Below, in pieces: positions 46,956 through 55,005 of a DNA stretch of 64,000 bases. The stretch is taken from assembly GCA_016841965.1 (NCBI GenBank), contig JAEANN010000047.1, positions 42,993 to 106,992 of the forward strand, written 5' to 3'. The stretch comes from Candidatus Roseilinea mizusawaensis. GTDB lineage: Bacteria; Chloroflexota; Anaerolineae; J036; Brachytrichaceae. Position 1 is the first letter of the stretch, and every line of letters starts with the position of its first letter. Under the pieces are notes generated by a model. The model was not told the origin of the DNA. It did not search any database and saw only the letters and a list, made by a program, of their open reading frames with translations. Position numbers and translations under genes: made by a program.

Positions 46956-47783
46956 TTAGCCGCTCAACCCCCAGCGCGCGCGCACCCGCCGCTCTAGGGG
47001 GGCGAATATAGCCTGGTCGATCGTCACGCCCACCAGGATGATCATCAACATCACCGCCATGACCTGCGCCGCATCGTTCAGATCACGCCCGGTCTGCAAC
47101 AGGTTGCCCAGGCTGAGTGTGAAGAAAAGCAATTCGCCGGCCATCAACGAGCGCCAGGCGAACGTCCAGCCCTGTTTCAGCCCGCCCAGGATGGCCGGCA
47201 GCGCCGCCGGCAAGACCACCCCCGTGTACAACGCCAGCCCGCGCGCCCCCAGCACGCGCGCTGCTTTGACATACTGCGGCGGCGTATTTTTCACGCCGGT
47301 CTCCACGCCCAGCGTGATCGAGAACAACGCTCCCATCACCACTACAAAGATGATCGCCCGCTCATTCAGGCCCATCCACAAAATGGCCAGCGGCAACCAA
47401 CACACGCTCGGCAGGGCTTGCAGGCCCAGCACCAGCCATCCCAGCGTGTCGTTGAGCGCGCGCACGCGCCCGATCAACAGCCCCAGCGCGACGCCAATCG
47501 CCAGCGAGATGGCGTAGCCCACAGCGATGCGTTGCAAGCTGACCCAGGCTGCTGTGAGATACAGCCCTTTGCCGATGCCATTTACCAGCGTGCCAATCAC
47601 TACCGACGGGGCAGGGAACAGATACGCCGGCCAGATGCCGGCCTGCGCAATCATTTCCCAGCCCAGAAAAAGCCCGCCAAAGAAAATGATCCGGCGCGCC
47701 CAGGGCATCCATTGCTTGCGTCCGATAGCAGGCCCCGGCCATATTCGCGCCGGAAGCGCCGCTCTTTTCAAGTTTGTTTCCAT
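46956..47783 (-). CDS. ABC transporter permease, nitrate/sulfonate type (first system)
   Basis: 275 residues from ATG 47781-47783 with GAGGAG upstream. Six membrane helices of the SsuC/TauC/NrtB family; the coupling loop reads GVKNTPPQYVKAARVLGARG followed by VVLPAALPAILGGLKQGW. It is third in the operon binding protein - ATPase - permease, 18 bases after the ATPase gene. Probably imports an organosulfur or similar oxyanion compound, given the adjoining cystathionine beta-synthase gene and Rrf2 regulator. Confidence 0.88.
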   Translation of the reverse strand: METNLKRAALPARIWPGPAIGRKQWMPWARRIIFFGGLFLGWEMIAQAGIWPAYLFPAPSVVIGTLVNGIGKGLYLTAAWVSLQRIAVGYAISLAIGVALGLLIGRVRALNDTLGWLVLGLQALPSVCWLPLAILWMGLNERAIIFVVVMGALFSITLGVETGVKNTPPQYVKAARVLGARGLALYTGVVLPAALPAILGGLKQGWTFAWRSLMAGELLFFTLSLGNLLQTGRDLNDAAQVMAVMLMIILVGVTIDQAIFAPLERRVRARWGLSG

Positions 47784-47801
47784 GCTCTGTCTCCTCACTC
47801 T

Positions 47802-48638
47802 TTAACGGGTTAGGCCGGCTTGCCGGCTCTGGCTGCCCCAATCGTTGACCGGCGCGCCTGCGCCGACCTCGCGCAGCACTGCCGTGATCTGCCGCGCCTG
47901 ATCTACCAGCGCGTGATCTTCCAGCGAACGGGGACGTGGCAAGCCGATGCGGAACTCGGCCACAATCCGCCCCGGCCGGGGCGCAAACACCAACACGCGA
48001 TCGCCCAACGCCACAGCCTCGCGCACATTGTGCGTCACGAACAACACCGTTTTGTGGGTCGCTTCCCAGATTGATTCCAGTTCGCGGTGCATCAGGTCGC
48101 GCGTCATCGCGTCGAGCGCGCCAAACGGCTCGTCCATGAGCAGAATGGCCGGGTCGATGGCCAGGGCGCGGGCGATGGCAACCCGCTGCCGCATGCCGCC
48201 CGACAATTCGTGTACAAAGCTGCGCTCGAAGCCGGTCAGGTGAACGGCGTCAATCCAGCGTTGCGCCCGCCGGCGGCGTTCGGCTTTTGCGAGTCCAGCC
48301 TGTCGCAAGCCGAACTCGACATTGGCGCGCACATCCAGCCAGGGGAACAGCGCCCCATCCTGAAAAATGAGCGCGCGATCTGGGCCGGGGCCGTTCACCG
48401 GCCGGCCATTCGTGAATACCTTTCCAGTCGTCGGACCGTCCAGGCCGGCGATCAGATTAAGCAGTGTTGATTTGCCACACCCGCTCGGCCCCAGCAGGCA
48501 CACAAACTCGCCGGCGCGCACATCCAGGTGCACTGGTTGCAGCGCTTCGACTGCGCCGGTTTGCCCGTTGAACGTTTTGCTCACGCCCTCCAGGCGCAGG
48601 ATCGGCGCGTCGATTTCCCTCATGCCACGGCTTGTCAT
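47802..48638 (-). CDS. ABC transporter ATPase, nitrate/sulfonate type (first system)
   Basis: 278 residues from ATG 48636-48638, AGGAGG seven bases upstream. Walker A LLGPSGCGKSTLLNLIAG, Q-loop in ALIFQDGALFPWL, signature ELSGGMRQRVAIARALA, Walker B ILLMDEPFGALD and switch His in VLFVTHNVREAVALGD. All ATPase residues are intact. It belongs to the SsuB/TauB family and energises the permease encoded next. The binding-protein gene ends ten bases upstream. Confidence 0.93.
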   Translation of the reverse strand: MTSRGMREIDAPILRLEGVSKTFNGQTGAVEALQPVHLDVRAGEFVCLLGPSGCGKSTLLNLIAGLDGPTTGKVFTNGRPVNGPGPDRALIFQDGALFPWLDVRANVEFGLRQAGLAKAERRRRAQRWIDAVHLTGFERSFVHELSGGMRQRVAIARALAIDPAILLMDEPFGALDAMTRDLMHRELESIWEATHKTVLFVTHNVREAVALGDRVLVFAPRPGRIVAEFRIGLPRPRSLEDHALVDQARQITAVLREVGAGAPVNDWGSQSRQAGLTR

Positions 48639-48648
48639 TCCATTCCTC

Positions 48649-49707
48649 CTAATTGCTGGCGACGGGTGGCAGGCCCTGCTCTGCCAGCACGTCGTTCAAC
48701 AGCTTCAGGTCGTAGATGCCCGACAAATCCGGCTTTGTCTCGCCTAGAAACCCCAGCGCGAACGCATGCTCCGCCGAGGTGAACAGCGATGACGCGATCG
48801 GGTCATAGGTGATTTCCAATGTCTCGAACGACTTGTCGAGCACTGCCTCGGGCAAGCCCCGCGTGGTGATGCGCTCGATCTCGCTGTTGATCATTCCCTT
48901 GGCTTCGTTCAGGTTCTCGCGCATGAACTGAACCGTCTCCACGTGCGCGCGCAGGAATGCCCTGACCAGATCAGGCTGCGCATCGAGAAACTTCGCGCTC
49001 ACAATGACGTGAGTGGTGACGAACTTGCCGCCCGGCCACAGGTCGCGCTCGTCGAGCAACACCTTGCCATTCGCTTCCAGAATCAGGCGCGAGGCCCATG
49101 GCTCCGGCGCCCAGGCGCCGTCGATGTCGCCCTGCTTGAACAGGGTCAAGATGTCGGCATTGGAGGTCGGCACGATTTGCACGGCGCTGCCCCGATCCAC
49201 CGTGTTCAGGCCGTTGTCTTGCAGGTAAAACCGCAGTGCCACATCCTGTGTATTGCCGAGCTGAGGTGTGGCGAACTTTTTGCCGCTCAGGTCTTGGCTG
49301 GTCTTGATGTTGGCGGCGGGGCGAACGATGAACAACGCTCCGCCGCTGGCTGCCCCGGCGACGATGCGCAGCGCCTGGCCTTTGCTTTTAACATAGCCGT
49401 TGATGGCCGGGTTGGGGCCGATGTAGCCGATGTCAATTTCGCCCGCGAATATGGCTTCGATCAGCGAGGGGCCGGCGTTGAAGGTTTTGACTTCCAGCGT
49501 GGCGGTGGGGGCCAGCGCGGCTGCCAATGTGCCACGCGCCACGCCTACCAGGGCCGCGGCGTGCGTCACATTTGGAAAATAGCCCAGCCGGATTGTCAAC
49601 CGATTTTCCGCCGGCTTGCTGGCCGGAGCAGGCGCGCCACAGGCGGCTGCCACGCATATGCCCAGGCCTGCGACCAGCAGGGCTGCTCGGTGCGCGATTC
49701 GTGTCAT
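48649..49707 (-). CDS. ABC transporter binding lipoprotein, SsuA/TauA-like (first system)
   Basis: 352 residues from ATG 49705-49707, GGAGA six bases upstream. The lipoprotein signal ends in VAAAC. SsuA-type features: IRLGYFPNVTHAAALVG, then AGEIDIGYIGPNPAINGYV and GSAVQIVPTSNADILTLF, DGAWAPEPWASRLI. Likely ligand an aliphatic sulfonate or similar; nitrate and taurine are alternatives. Just upstream lies the motif GACTAAATCAAT (minus strand 49751-49740) that also precedes the Rrf2 gene, so this operon is probably Rrf2-controlled. Confidence 0.87.
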   Translation of the reverse strand: MTRIAHRAALLVAGLGICVAAACGAPAPASKPAENRLTIRLGYFPNVTHAAALVGVARGTLAAALAPTATLEVKTFNAGPSLIEAIFAGEIDIGYIGPNPAINGYVKSKGQALRIVAGAASGGALFIVRPAANIKTSQDLSGKKFATPQLGNTQDVALRFYLQDNGLNTVDRGSAVQIVPTSNADILTLFKQGDIDGAWAPEPWASRLILEANGKVLLDERDLWPGGKFVTTHVIVSAKFLDAQPDLVRAFLRAHVETVQFMRENLNEAKGMINSEIERITTRGLPEAVLDKSFETLEITYDPIASSLFTSAEHAFALGFLGETKPDLSGIYDLKLLNDVLAEQGLPPVASN

Positions 49708-49739
49708 CGTGTTCTCCATGTGTAAAATTGATAAAGTCT

Positions 49740-49751
49740 ATTGATTTAGTC
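49740..49751 (-). promoter_or_regulatory. Candidate Rrf2 operator before the first ABC operon
   Basis: GACTAAATCAAT on the minus strand, 33 bases before the binding-protein ATG. The identical 12-mer lies on the plus strand at 50338-50349 before the Rrf2 gene. Confidence 0.5.
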
Positions 49752-49824
49752 GTGTTTTGCGCCCAAAAAACTGCCGATGCGGCGCGCGAAGGCAGAGCCG
49801 GCAAGAAGTGTGGGCGCGCGTTGG

Positions 49825-50313
49825 CTATGGCGCTGGCCGGCGGGATCGTGGCCGGCTGCGCCGCGCAGGCCGAGCAGCCTGGCGTTGCGCCTGTTCCATG
49901 CGCTGCGTCACATCGGCCAGGGTGGTGTTGTCCAGAATATCGGCAATGGCGTTGCGCACATCCAGCATCGTCAGGCGCAGGCCGCATGTGTTTTCATCAG
50001 GGCACACGCAGGGCTGATAGGCTGTTTTGCTCACGCATGGGATGGGCGCCAGCGGGCCGTCCAGCAGACGTACCACCTGTCCCAGGGTGATCTGATCGGC
50101 CGGTTTGGCCAGCGCGTAACCGCCGCCGGCGCCGGGCTTGCTCTTGAGCACGCCGGCGTTCTTCAGGGTCAGCAGAATCTGCTCCAGAAACTTGACCGGG
50201 ATTTTCTGGTGGCCGGCGATCTCTTTGACGGTGGCTGCGCCGAGAACCGTGTCGCGCGATGCCAGATCGATGAGCGCCTTGATGCCGTATTCGCCGCGCT
50301 TGGAAAGCTTCAT
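49825..50313 (-). CDS. Rrf2-family transcriptional regulator
   Basis: 162 residues from ATG 50311-50313, the usual family start (MKLSKRGEYGIKALIDLA). Winged helix with recognition region IPVKFLEQILLTLKNAGVLK and wing SKPGAGGGYALAKP. A Cys cluster follows (IPCVSKTAYQPCVCPDENTC, then GLR), longer than the three-Cys motif of IscR; a [Fe-S] cluster or thiol sensing is possible. The C-terminus is an Arg/Pro/Gln-rich tail. Given the downstream sulfonate-type transporter and cystathionine beta-synthase, it may be a sulfur or cysteine-status sensor like CymR. It probably represses its own promoter through the site at 50338-50349. Confidence 0.88.
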   Translation of the reverse strand: MKLSKRGEYGIKALIDLASRDTVLGAATVKEIAGHQKIPVKFLEQILLTLKNAGVLKSKPGAGGGYALAKPADQITLGQVVRLLDGPLAPIPCVSKTAYQPCVCPDENTCGLRLTMLDVRNAIADILDNTTLADVTQRMEQAQRQAARPARRSRPRSRRPAP

Positions 50314-50337
50314 TTGCGTTTGACGGGTCAAATTGTT

Positions 50338-50349
50338 GACTAAATCAAT
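50338..50349 (+). promoter_or_regulatory. Candidate Rrf2 operator before the Rrf2 gene
   Basis: GACTAAATCAAT, identical to the minus-strand copy at 49751-49740. It lies 24 bases before the Rrf2 start codon. Confidence 0.5.
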
Positions 50350-50503
50350 CGTGATTGTCGGCGATTGTGGCATGGGACACGCGCGCTGTCAACCTGTGAT
50401 CGGGCACAGGGGACATGGCGGCGGAGACGACAGCCGGCGGGGATGCAATGCCGGCTGTCGTCCTGTGGCATTCAACAGGCGCGAGCAGGGGGTGCACCCC
50501 AGG

Positions 50504-51280
50504 TTACACCCCAAAGGGGGTGCCATAGCCGGTCAACTGGTTCGAGCCGGCCACGCGCAATGCTTCCAGCAAGTGCGCGCGTTGTTGCAACATCTCCTGC
50601 GCGCGTCGGTCGCGCGGACGGGGCAGATCGACATGCACGATCTCGCGCACAGTGGCCGGCCGTCCGCTCAGCACCGCCACACGATCGCTGAGGTAGAGCG
50701 CCTCGTCGATATCGTGCGTGACCAGCAGCATGGTGAAGCGCCGGCGCTGCCACACCGATAGCAACAGCTCTTGCAAGCGCATGCGGGTGAGCGCATCCAC
50801 AGCGCTGAACGGCTCATCGAGCAGCAATACGCCCGGCTGTGTGGCCAGCGACCGTGCCAGCGCCACACGCTGCGCCATGCCGCCCGACAACTGGCGCGGG
50901 AGCAAATCGGCGCACTCGCCCAGTTGAACCTGCTCGATCAGCTCGCGCACCAGCGGCTCTGTCTGGCGCCGGTCTCTGACTTGCAATCCAAAGGTGATGT
51001 TGTCACGCACGGTCAACCAGGGCAACAAGCGCGGCTCCTGGAACATGAAGCCGACTGCTCGGCTGGGCGCAACGATCTCCTGCCCATCGACCAGCAAGCG
51101 TCCTGCGTGGTCGCGTTCCAGCCCCGACAACAAGCGCAGCAGGGTGGATTTGCCGCATCCGCTGGGGCCGAGCAAGCTGACAATTTCTGAGGGCCGAATC
51201 TCCAGATTCAGATCGTGCAAGACCGGCTGGCCGGCCTTAAAACTTTTCGACACGCGTTCGATTCGGATGGTGCTGCTCAT
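50504..51280 (-). CDS. ABC transporter ATPase, nitrate/sulfonate type (second system)
   Basis: 258 residues from ATG 51278-51280. Walker A LLGPSGCGKSTLLRLLSG, Q-loop GFMFQEPRLLPWL, signature QLSGGMAQRVALARSLA, Walker B VLLLDEPFSAVD, switch His VTHDIDEALYLSD. SsuB/TauB family. It is the last gene of the SAM-riboswitch operon, 11 bases after the permease stop. A 12-bp stem (50427-50438 / 50450-50461) with flanking CACAGG/CCTGTG lies downstream but has no T-run. Confidence 0.93.
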   Translation of the reverse strand: MSSTIRIERVSKSFKAGQPVLHDLNLEIRPSEIVSLLGPSGCGKSTLLRLLSGLERDHAGRLLVDGQEIVAPSRAVGFMFQEPRLLPWLTVRDNITFGLQVRDRRQTEPLVRELIEQVQLGECADLLPRQLSGGMAQRVALARSLATQPGVLLLDEPFSAVDALTRMRLQELLLSVWQRRRFTMLLVTHDIDEALYLSDRVAVLSGRPATVREIVHVDLPRPRDRRAQEMLQQRAHLLEALRVAGSNQLTGYGTPFGV

Positions 51281-51291
51281 GGGGCTTTGTC

Positions 51292-52140
51292 CTATCGTCC
51301 CTGAAATGTGTCTGTCCAGGCCAGGGCGCGGCGCTCGACCGTGCGCAACAGGCCGTCTGATAGCTTGCCGAGCAGCGCCAGTGTCAGGATCGACACCATC
51401 ATGATGTCGGGCCGGGCGTTGTTCTGGCCGTCGATCAGCATGAACCCCAGACCGCTGACAGAGGCGATCAATTCTGCCGCCACCAGAAACAACCAGGCCT
51501 GACCAAGGCCCACGCGCAGGCCGGTTAACAGATAGGGCAATGCAGCCGGCACGATGATGCGCCGCACCAGATCCGCCCGGCTCAACCCAAACACATAGCC
51601 CACCTCGACCAGTTTGCGATCTACGTTGCGAATGCCGCTCACCAGGTTGACATACACCGGAAAGAACGCCCCGATGGCGATCAGGGTCACACGCGGCGTC
51701 TCGCCGATGCCCATCCACAGCAGCAGAAAAGGCACCCATGCCAGTGAGGGCACGCTGCGAATGCCCTGCAAGGTTGGGTCCAGCGCCTGTTCGACGATTT
51801 TGGACAGGCCGACAACTACCGAGACCAGTAATGCCAGCGTCGCCCCGATGCCGAAGCCGGCCAGCGCGCGCCCGATGCTGGCGGACACATGCCGGAAAAG
51901 GTCTCCACCGGCTGCCAGGTCTGCGGCGGTGCGCAGCACCTGTGTCGGCGCGGGCAACTGGTTGGCGCGGAATAGCTGGGCCACATCGGTCGCCACGAAC
52001 CATGCGACCAGCAACGCTGCCGGCAACGCCAGAGCAACCAGTTGTGCAGTGGGCAGCCGCGCTGTGCGTCGCGTCTCGACAGCGGCGACATCTTGCGGAG
52101 CCGGGCGAGTGGCCGGGCGGGTATTGGATCGCATTGCCAC
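51292..52140 (-). CDS. ABC transporter permease, nitrate/sulfonate type (second system)
   Basis: 282 residues from GTG 52138-52140 (GAGG five bases upstream; ATG 52134 also possible). Six membrane helices of the SsuC/TauC family, coupling loop NVDRKLVEVGYVFGLSRADL followed by RIIVPAALPYLLTGLRVG. It lies between the binding-protein gene (33 bases) and the ATPase gene (11 bases). It transports the ligand of the SAM-I-controlled system, likely a sulfur compound. Confidence 0.88.
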   Translation of the reverse strand: MAMRSNTRPATRPAPQDVAAVETRRTARLPTAQLVALALPAALLVAWFVATDVAQLFRANQLPAPTQVLRTAADLAAGGDLFRHVSASIGRALAGFGIGATLALLVSVVVGLSKIVEQALDPTLQGIRSVPSLAWVPFLLLWMGIGETPRVTLIAIGAFFPVYVNLVSGIRNVDRKLVEVGYVFGLSRADLVRRIIVPAALPYLLTGLRVGLGQAWLFLVAAELIASVSGLGFMLIDGQNNARPDIMMVSILTLALLGKLSDGLLRTVERRALAWTDTFQGR

Positions 52141-52173
52141 GCTATCCTCTGAGATATTCCCGGAATATCGTTA

Positions 52174-53205
52174 TCAGCGTTGCGCAACCTGCTGCGCGTA
52201 GCTGGAGTCGATCAATGTGGCGAGCGCCTGGGTCGGATTGGCGTCTGCTGCGACCAGTTTCTCGCTGATGAGAATAGGCGCAACCGCTTCGAGCGCGGCT
52301 TGTAACGCCTGGCCGGGGACGCCCACATCGTTGTCTAACACGGTGCGCTCGGTGATTTGTCGTTTGGCGATCTCTGGATCGATTTTGCCTTCACGGGCCA
52401 GCAAAGCGGCCGCTTCTTCCCGATTCTCCAGAATCCAGCGTCGGGCGCGCTCGTATTGCGCCAGGATGCGTTTGAGAATCTCCGGGTATTTTTGAGCGAA
52501 CTCCTCGCGCGCGTTGAGTGTGCCGAACGTGTTGAAGGCGATGTTGCGGTACAACAGGCGCGCGCCATCTTGCAGTTCGGCGGCTGCCATGTGTGGGTCA
52601 AGGCCCGACCAGGCGTCTACATCGCCTTTTTGCAATGCCACGCGACCGTCGCCATGTTGCAGGTTGATGATCTCGACATCAGACTGGCTTAAGCCGGCTT
52701 CCTTCAGGCTGCGCAGCAGGAAGAAGAAGGGGTCTGTGCCGCGCGTTACGGCGATCTTTTTGCCCTTCAGGTCTGCAACGCTGCTCACAGGCGAATTGCC
52801 GGGGACGACGAGGGCAGTCCATTCGGGCCTGGAGTACACATACACTGTCTTGAGGGGAACGCCGTTGGTGCGCGCCAGCAAGGCAGCCGCGCCGGCAGTC
52901 GAAGCCAGATCGGCGCTGTTGCTGGAAATGTACTCGTTGGCTTTGTTGCTGCCGGCGCTGAACAGCCAGGTGATCTTGATGCCGTCTTTGGCGAACTCGT
53001 CTTCGAGCCAGCCTTTGTCCTTGAGCACCAGGCTGCTCAGGTTGTAGGTGGCGTAGTCCAGTCGAATCTCTGTTGGGTTGCCGGCTGTGTTGCCGGGTTG
53101 AGCGGGAGCTGCGCCGCAGGCTGTCGCCAGCATCACAGCCGGCGCAACCAGCAAGGCGGAGACAATTGCGGGAATGCCGCGAGAAGAACCAGTTTGTTTT
53201 CGCAT
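52174..53205 (-). CDS. ABC transporter binding lipoprotein, sulfonate type (second system)
   Basis: 343 residues from ATG 53203-53205 with GAGG nine bases upstream. The lipoprotein signal ends in VMLATAC. The fold resembles SsuA/NrtA: IRLDYATYNLSSLVLKDKGW, KITWLFSAGSNKANEYISSN, GKKIAVTRGTDPFFFLLRSL, DVDAWSGLDPHMAAAELQDG. The transcript passes through a SAM-I riboswitch 370 bases upstream, so uptake is switched off when S-adenosylmethionine is plentiful. A sulfonate or another methionine/cysteine sulfur source is the likely ligand. Confidence 0.87.
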   Translation of the reverse strand: MRKQTGSSRGIPAIVSALLVAPAVMLATACGAAPAQPGNTAGNPTEIRLDYATYNLSSLVLKDKGWLEDEFAKDGIKITWLFSAGSNKANEYISSNSADLASTAGAAALLARTNGVPLKTVYVYSRPEWTALVVPGNSPVSSVADLKGKKIAVTRGTDPFFFLLRSLKEAGLSQSDVEIINLQHGDGRVALQKGDVDAWSGLDPHMAAAELQDGARLLYRNIAFNTFGTLNAREEFAQKYPEILKRILAQYERARRWILENREEAAALLAREGKIDPEIAKRQITERTVLDNDVGVPGQALQAALEAVAPILISEKLVAADANPTQALATLIDSSYAQQVAQR

Positions 53206-53511
53206 TTGGATAGACCTCATATCTTTGAACACATCAGTCGAGAAACGCGCGCGCGAAGCCGGCCCGAAGCCGGTTTGCGCTCCGGGAAACTGTTAAAAGG
53301 ATTGCCCCTGGACGGGTTGGCGAGATGGGGAATGCGGGCAACTGCCCGCGCCGGCTTACTGGCCGGCGCGCATCAGCGCCCGCTTGCTACAGGAGCACCG
53401 GCCTGCCAGATCAGGCGTGCCTGCTCGCAAAGGTAGGATTGCCAATACAACCAACACAGCCCTCATGCCTCACACACACCGACGAACACCACAGTCAACG
53501 CCCCGAAATGC

Positions 53512-53548
53512 AATCGCCCTCTTGTCACTGTCAGACAAGAGGGCGATT
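53512..53548 (-). terminator. Hairpin downstream of the SAM-I aptamer
   Basis: A 15-base perfect stem (53512-53526 / 53534-53548) with a 7-base loop, 24 bases after the aptamer on the minus strand. No proper T-run follows, only ATTGCATTT, so termination may be weak or Rho-assisted. The 300-base leader between here and the gene start holds further GC-rich hairpins. Confidence 0.65.
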
Positions 53549-53571
53549 AACAGGTGTTGTGTTAAAAGCTC

Positions 53572-53668
53572 GCTCTCATCTTCCAGTGATTACTGCCGGA
53601 ATTGGCACCTTGGATTCAGGTTGCCGAGGCTTCATCGGGCCGGTCCCTCCGCCTCTCTGGATAAGAGT
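53572..53668 (-). ncRNA. SAM-I riboswitch (S-box)
   Basis: Minus-strand sequence runs CTCTTATCCAGAGAGGCGGA, then GGGACCGGCCCGATGAAGCC, CGGCAACC, AAGGTGCCAATTCCGGCAG and GATGAGAG, matching the S-box consensus throughout. P1 is formed by the CTCT and AGAG ends. It precedes the second sulfonate-type ABC operon. Confidence 0.96.
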
Positions 53669-53759
53669 GCGCTTGCTGTATTCGGTTGTTGCGATGGCGC
53701 GATACTAACAAGCGAGCCGGCGTTTGTCAATAGGTTTTTTAGATAAGGTCGCAGCCGGC

Positions 53760-53807
53760 TTGACAATCGGCATGTAATCGTTTACAGTTTGCATGTAATC
53801 GTTTACA
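53760..53807 (+). promoter_or_regulatory. LacI-type twin operators and promoter
   Basis: TTGACA (53760-53765), 17-base spacer, TACAGT (53783-53788). Two identical palindromes TGTAATCGTTTACA at 53773-53786 and 53794-53807, 21 bases apart (two helical turns), cover the -10 and the start site. They match the LacI/GalR-family pattern TGTAAncGnTTACA and probably serve the regulator encoded 90 bases downstream. Confidence 0.85.
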
Positions 53808-53898
53808 TGGCCGGCTTGGTAGCAGCCCTCCGCCTGCTGGCTCGACTTAGTTTGACTGCGGACTGTTTTCTCGACATAGACTGGTACAGGAGAGATCG

Positions 53899-54993
53899 AT
53901 GCGGCGTCGCAGGTCCGGAATGGTTCGGGATGGTATGTTGCCCACCAGCAAGGATGTCGCAAAGCGGGCGGGTGTATCCGTCGCGACCGTGTCGCGCGTG
54001 CTAAACGAGTCTCCCAGCGTCAGCCCGGACAGTCGGCGCAGGGTGCTTCAGGCCATCGAGGCGCTGGATTATCAGCCCAGCCGGGCGGCGCAACAACTGC
54101 GGGCGCGACGTGGCCGGGTGCTGGGCCTGATCATCTCCGACATCCAGAATCCCTTTTTTACTTCGGTGGTGCGCGGCATCGAGGATCTCGCGCATGAGCA
54201 CGGCTACTCGCTGGTGTTGTGCAACTCAGATGAGAGTGCGGAGAAAGAGCGGTTGTACATCAACGTCATGCGCGCCGAAGCCGCCGCCGGCGTCATTCTG
54301 GCGGCTGTGTCGGAGGATAGCCCTCACGTGCGCGGCCTGATCGACCAGCGCATTCCAGTGGTGGCGATCGATCGCCGGCTGAAGGATCCCTTGATCGATT
54401 CGGTCAGCGTGGATAACGTGGAGGCAGCCCGCGAGGCTGTCTCGACGCTGATCGATATGGGGCACCGGCGCATTGGGTTAATTGCCGTGCCGCTCAATAT
54501 CACCACCGGTCGCGATCGGCATGTCGGCTATTTGCGCGCGTTTCACGAGCGCCGGCTCAAAGTGTCGCGCGACTGGATTCGATTCGGTGACACGCGCGAA
54601 ACCGGAGGCTATGAGTGCGCCGGCGAGTTGCTTCAACTCGACCCACCGGTGACTGCGCTCTTTGCGACCAACAGCCTGATGACACTCGGCGCCTTGCGCC
54701 GCATCCATGAAGTTCGTCTGCGGATTCCGCAGGATATCTCGATCATCGGCTTCGATGATATGCCGTGGGCATCTTTGCTGCGGCCGGCGTTATCTAATGT
54801 GTCGCAGCCAACATACGAACTGGGGCGCACTGCAGCCCAACTGCTCTTGCAACGTTTGGAGAACCCCCAGCGACCGCCGGCCCATGTTGTGCTGAAGACC
54901 CGGCTGGTGATGCGTGACTCGGTGGCGCCCCTGCCCGTCACAACGCGCAAACGAGTCGTTCAGCAATCTGGCGTGAATGGGAAGGCGCATTGA
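53899..54993 (+). CDS. LacI/GalR-family transcriptional regulator
   Basis: 364 residues from ATG 53899 (GGAGAG five bases upstream); ATG 53935 would remove 12 basic residues. N-terminal HTH TSKDVAKRAGVSVATVSRVL with hinge RAAQQLRARR, then a periplasmic-binding-protein-like sensor (LGLIISDIQNPFFTSVVRGI; NVEAAREAVSTLIDMGHRRI; IGFDDMPWASLLRPALSNVS). It most likely binds a sugar and represses its own operon through the twin operators at 53773-53807, controlling the ribose-type transporter genes that follow 12 bases later. Confidence 0.92.
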   Translation: MRRRRSGMVRDGMLPTSKDVAKRAGVSVATVSRVLNESPSVSPDSRRRVLQAIEALDYQPSRAAQQLRARRGRVLGLIISDIQNPFFTSVVRGIEDLAHEHGYSLVLCNSDESAEKERLYINVMRAEAAAGVILAAVSEDSPHVRGLIDQRIPVVAIDRRLKDPLIDSVSVDNVEAAREAVSTLIDMGHRRIGLIAVPLNITTGRDRHVGYLRAFHERRLKVSRDWIRFGDTRETGGYECAGELLQLDPPVTALFATNSLMTLGALRRIHEVRLRIPQDISIIGFDDMPWASLLRPALSNVSQPTYELGRTAAQLLLQRLENPQRPPAHVVLKTRLVMRDSVAPLPVTTRKRVVQQSGVNGKAH

Positions 54994-55005
54994 AGGAAGC
55001 GGCCC

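Noticed and set aside
46956..53205. Nitrate transport as the function of the two ABC systems
   Set aside because: Families overlap, but no nitrate or nitrite reductase genes are near, while cystathionine beta-synthase, a SAM-I riboswitch and an Rrf2 gene all point to sulfur.
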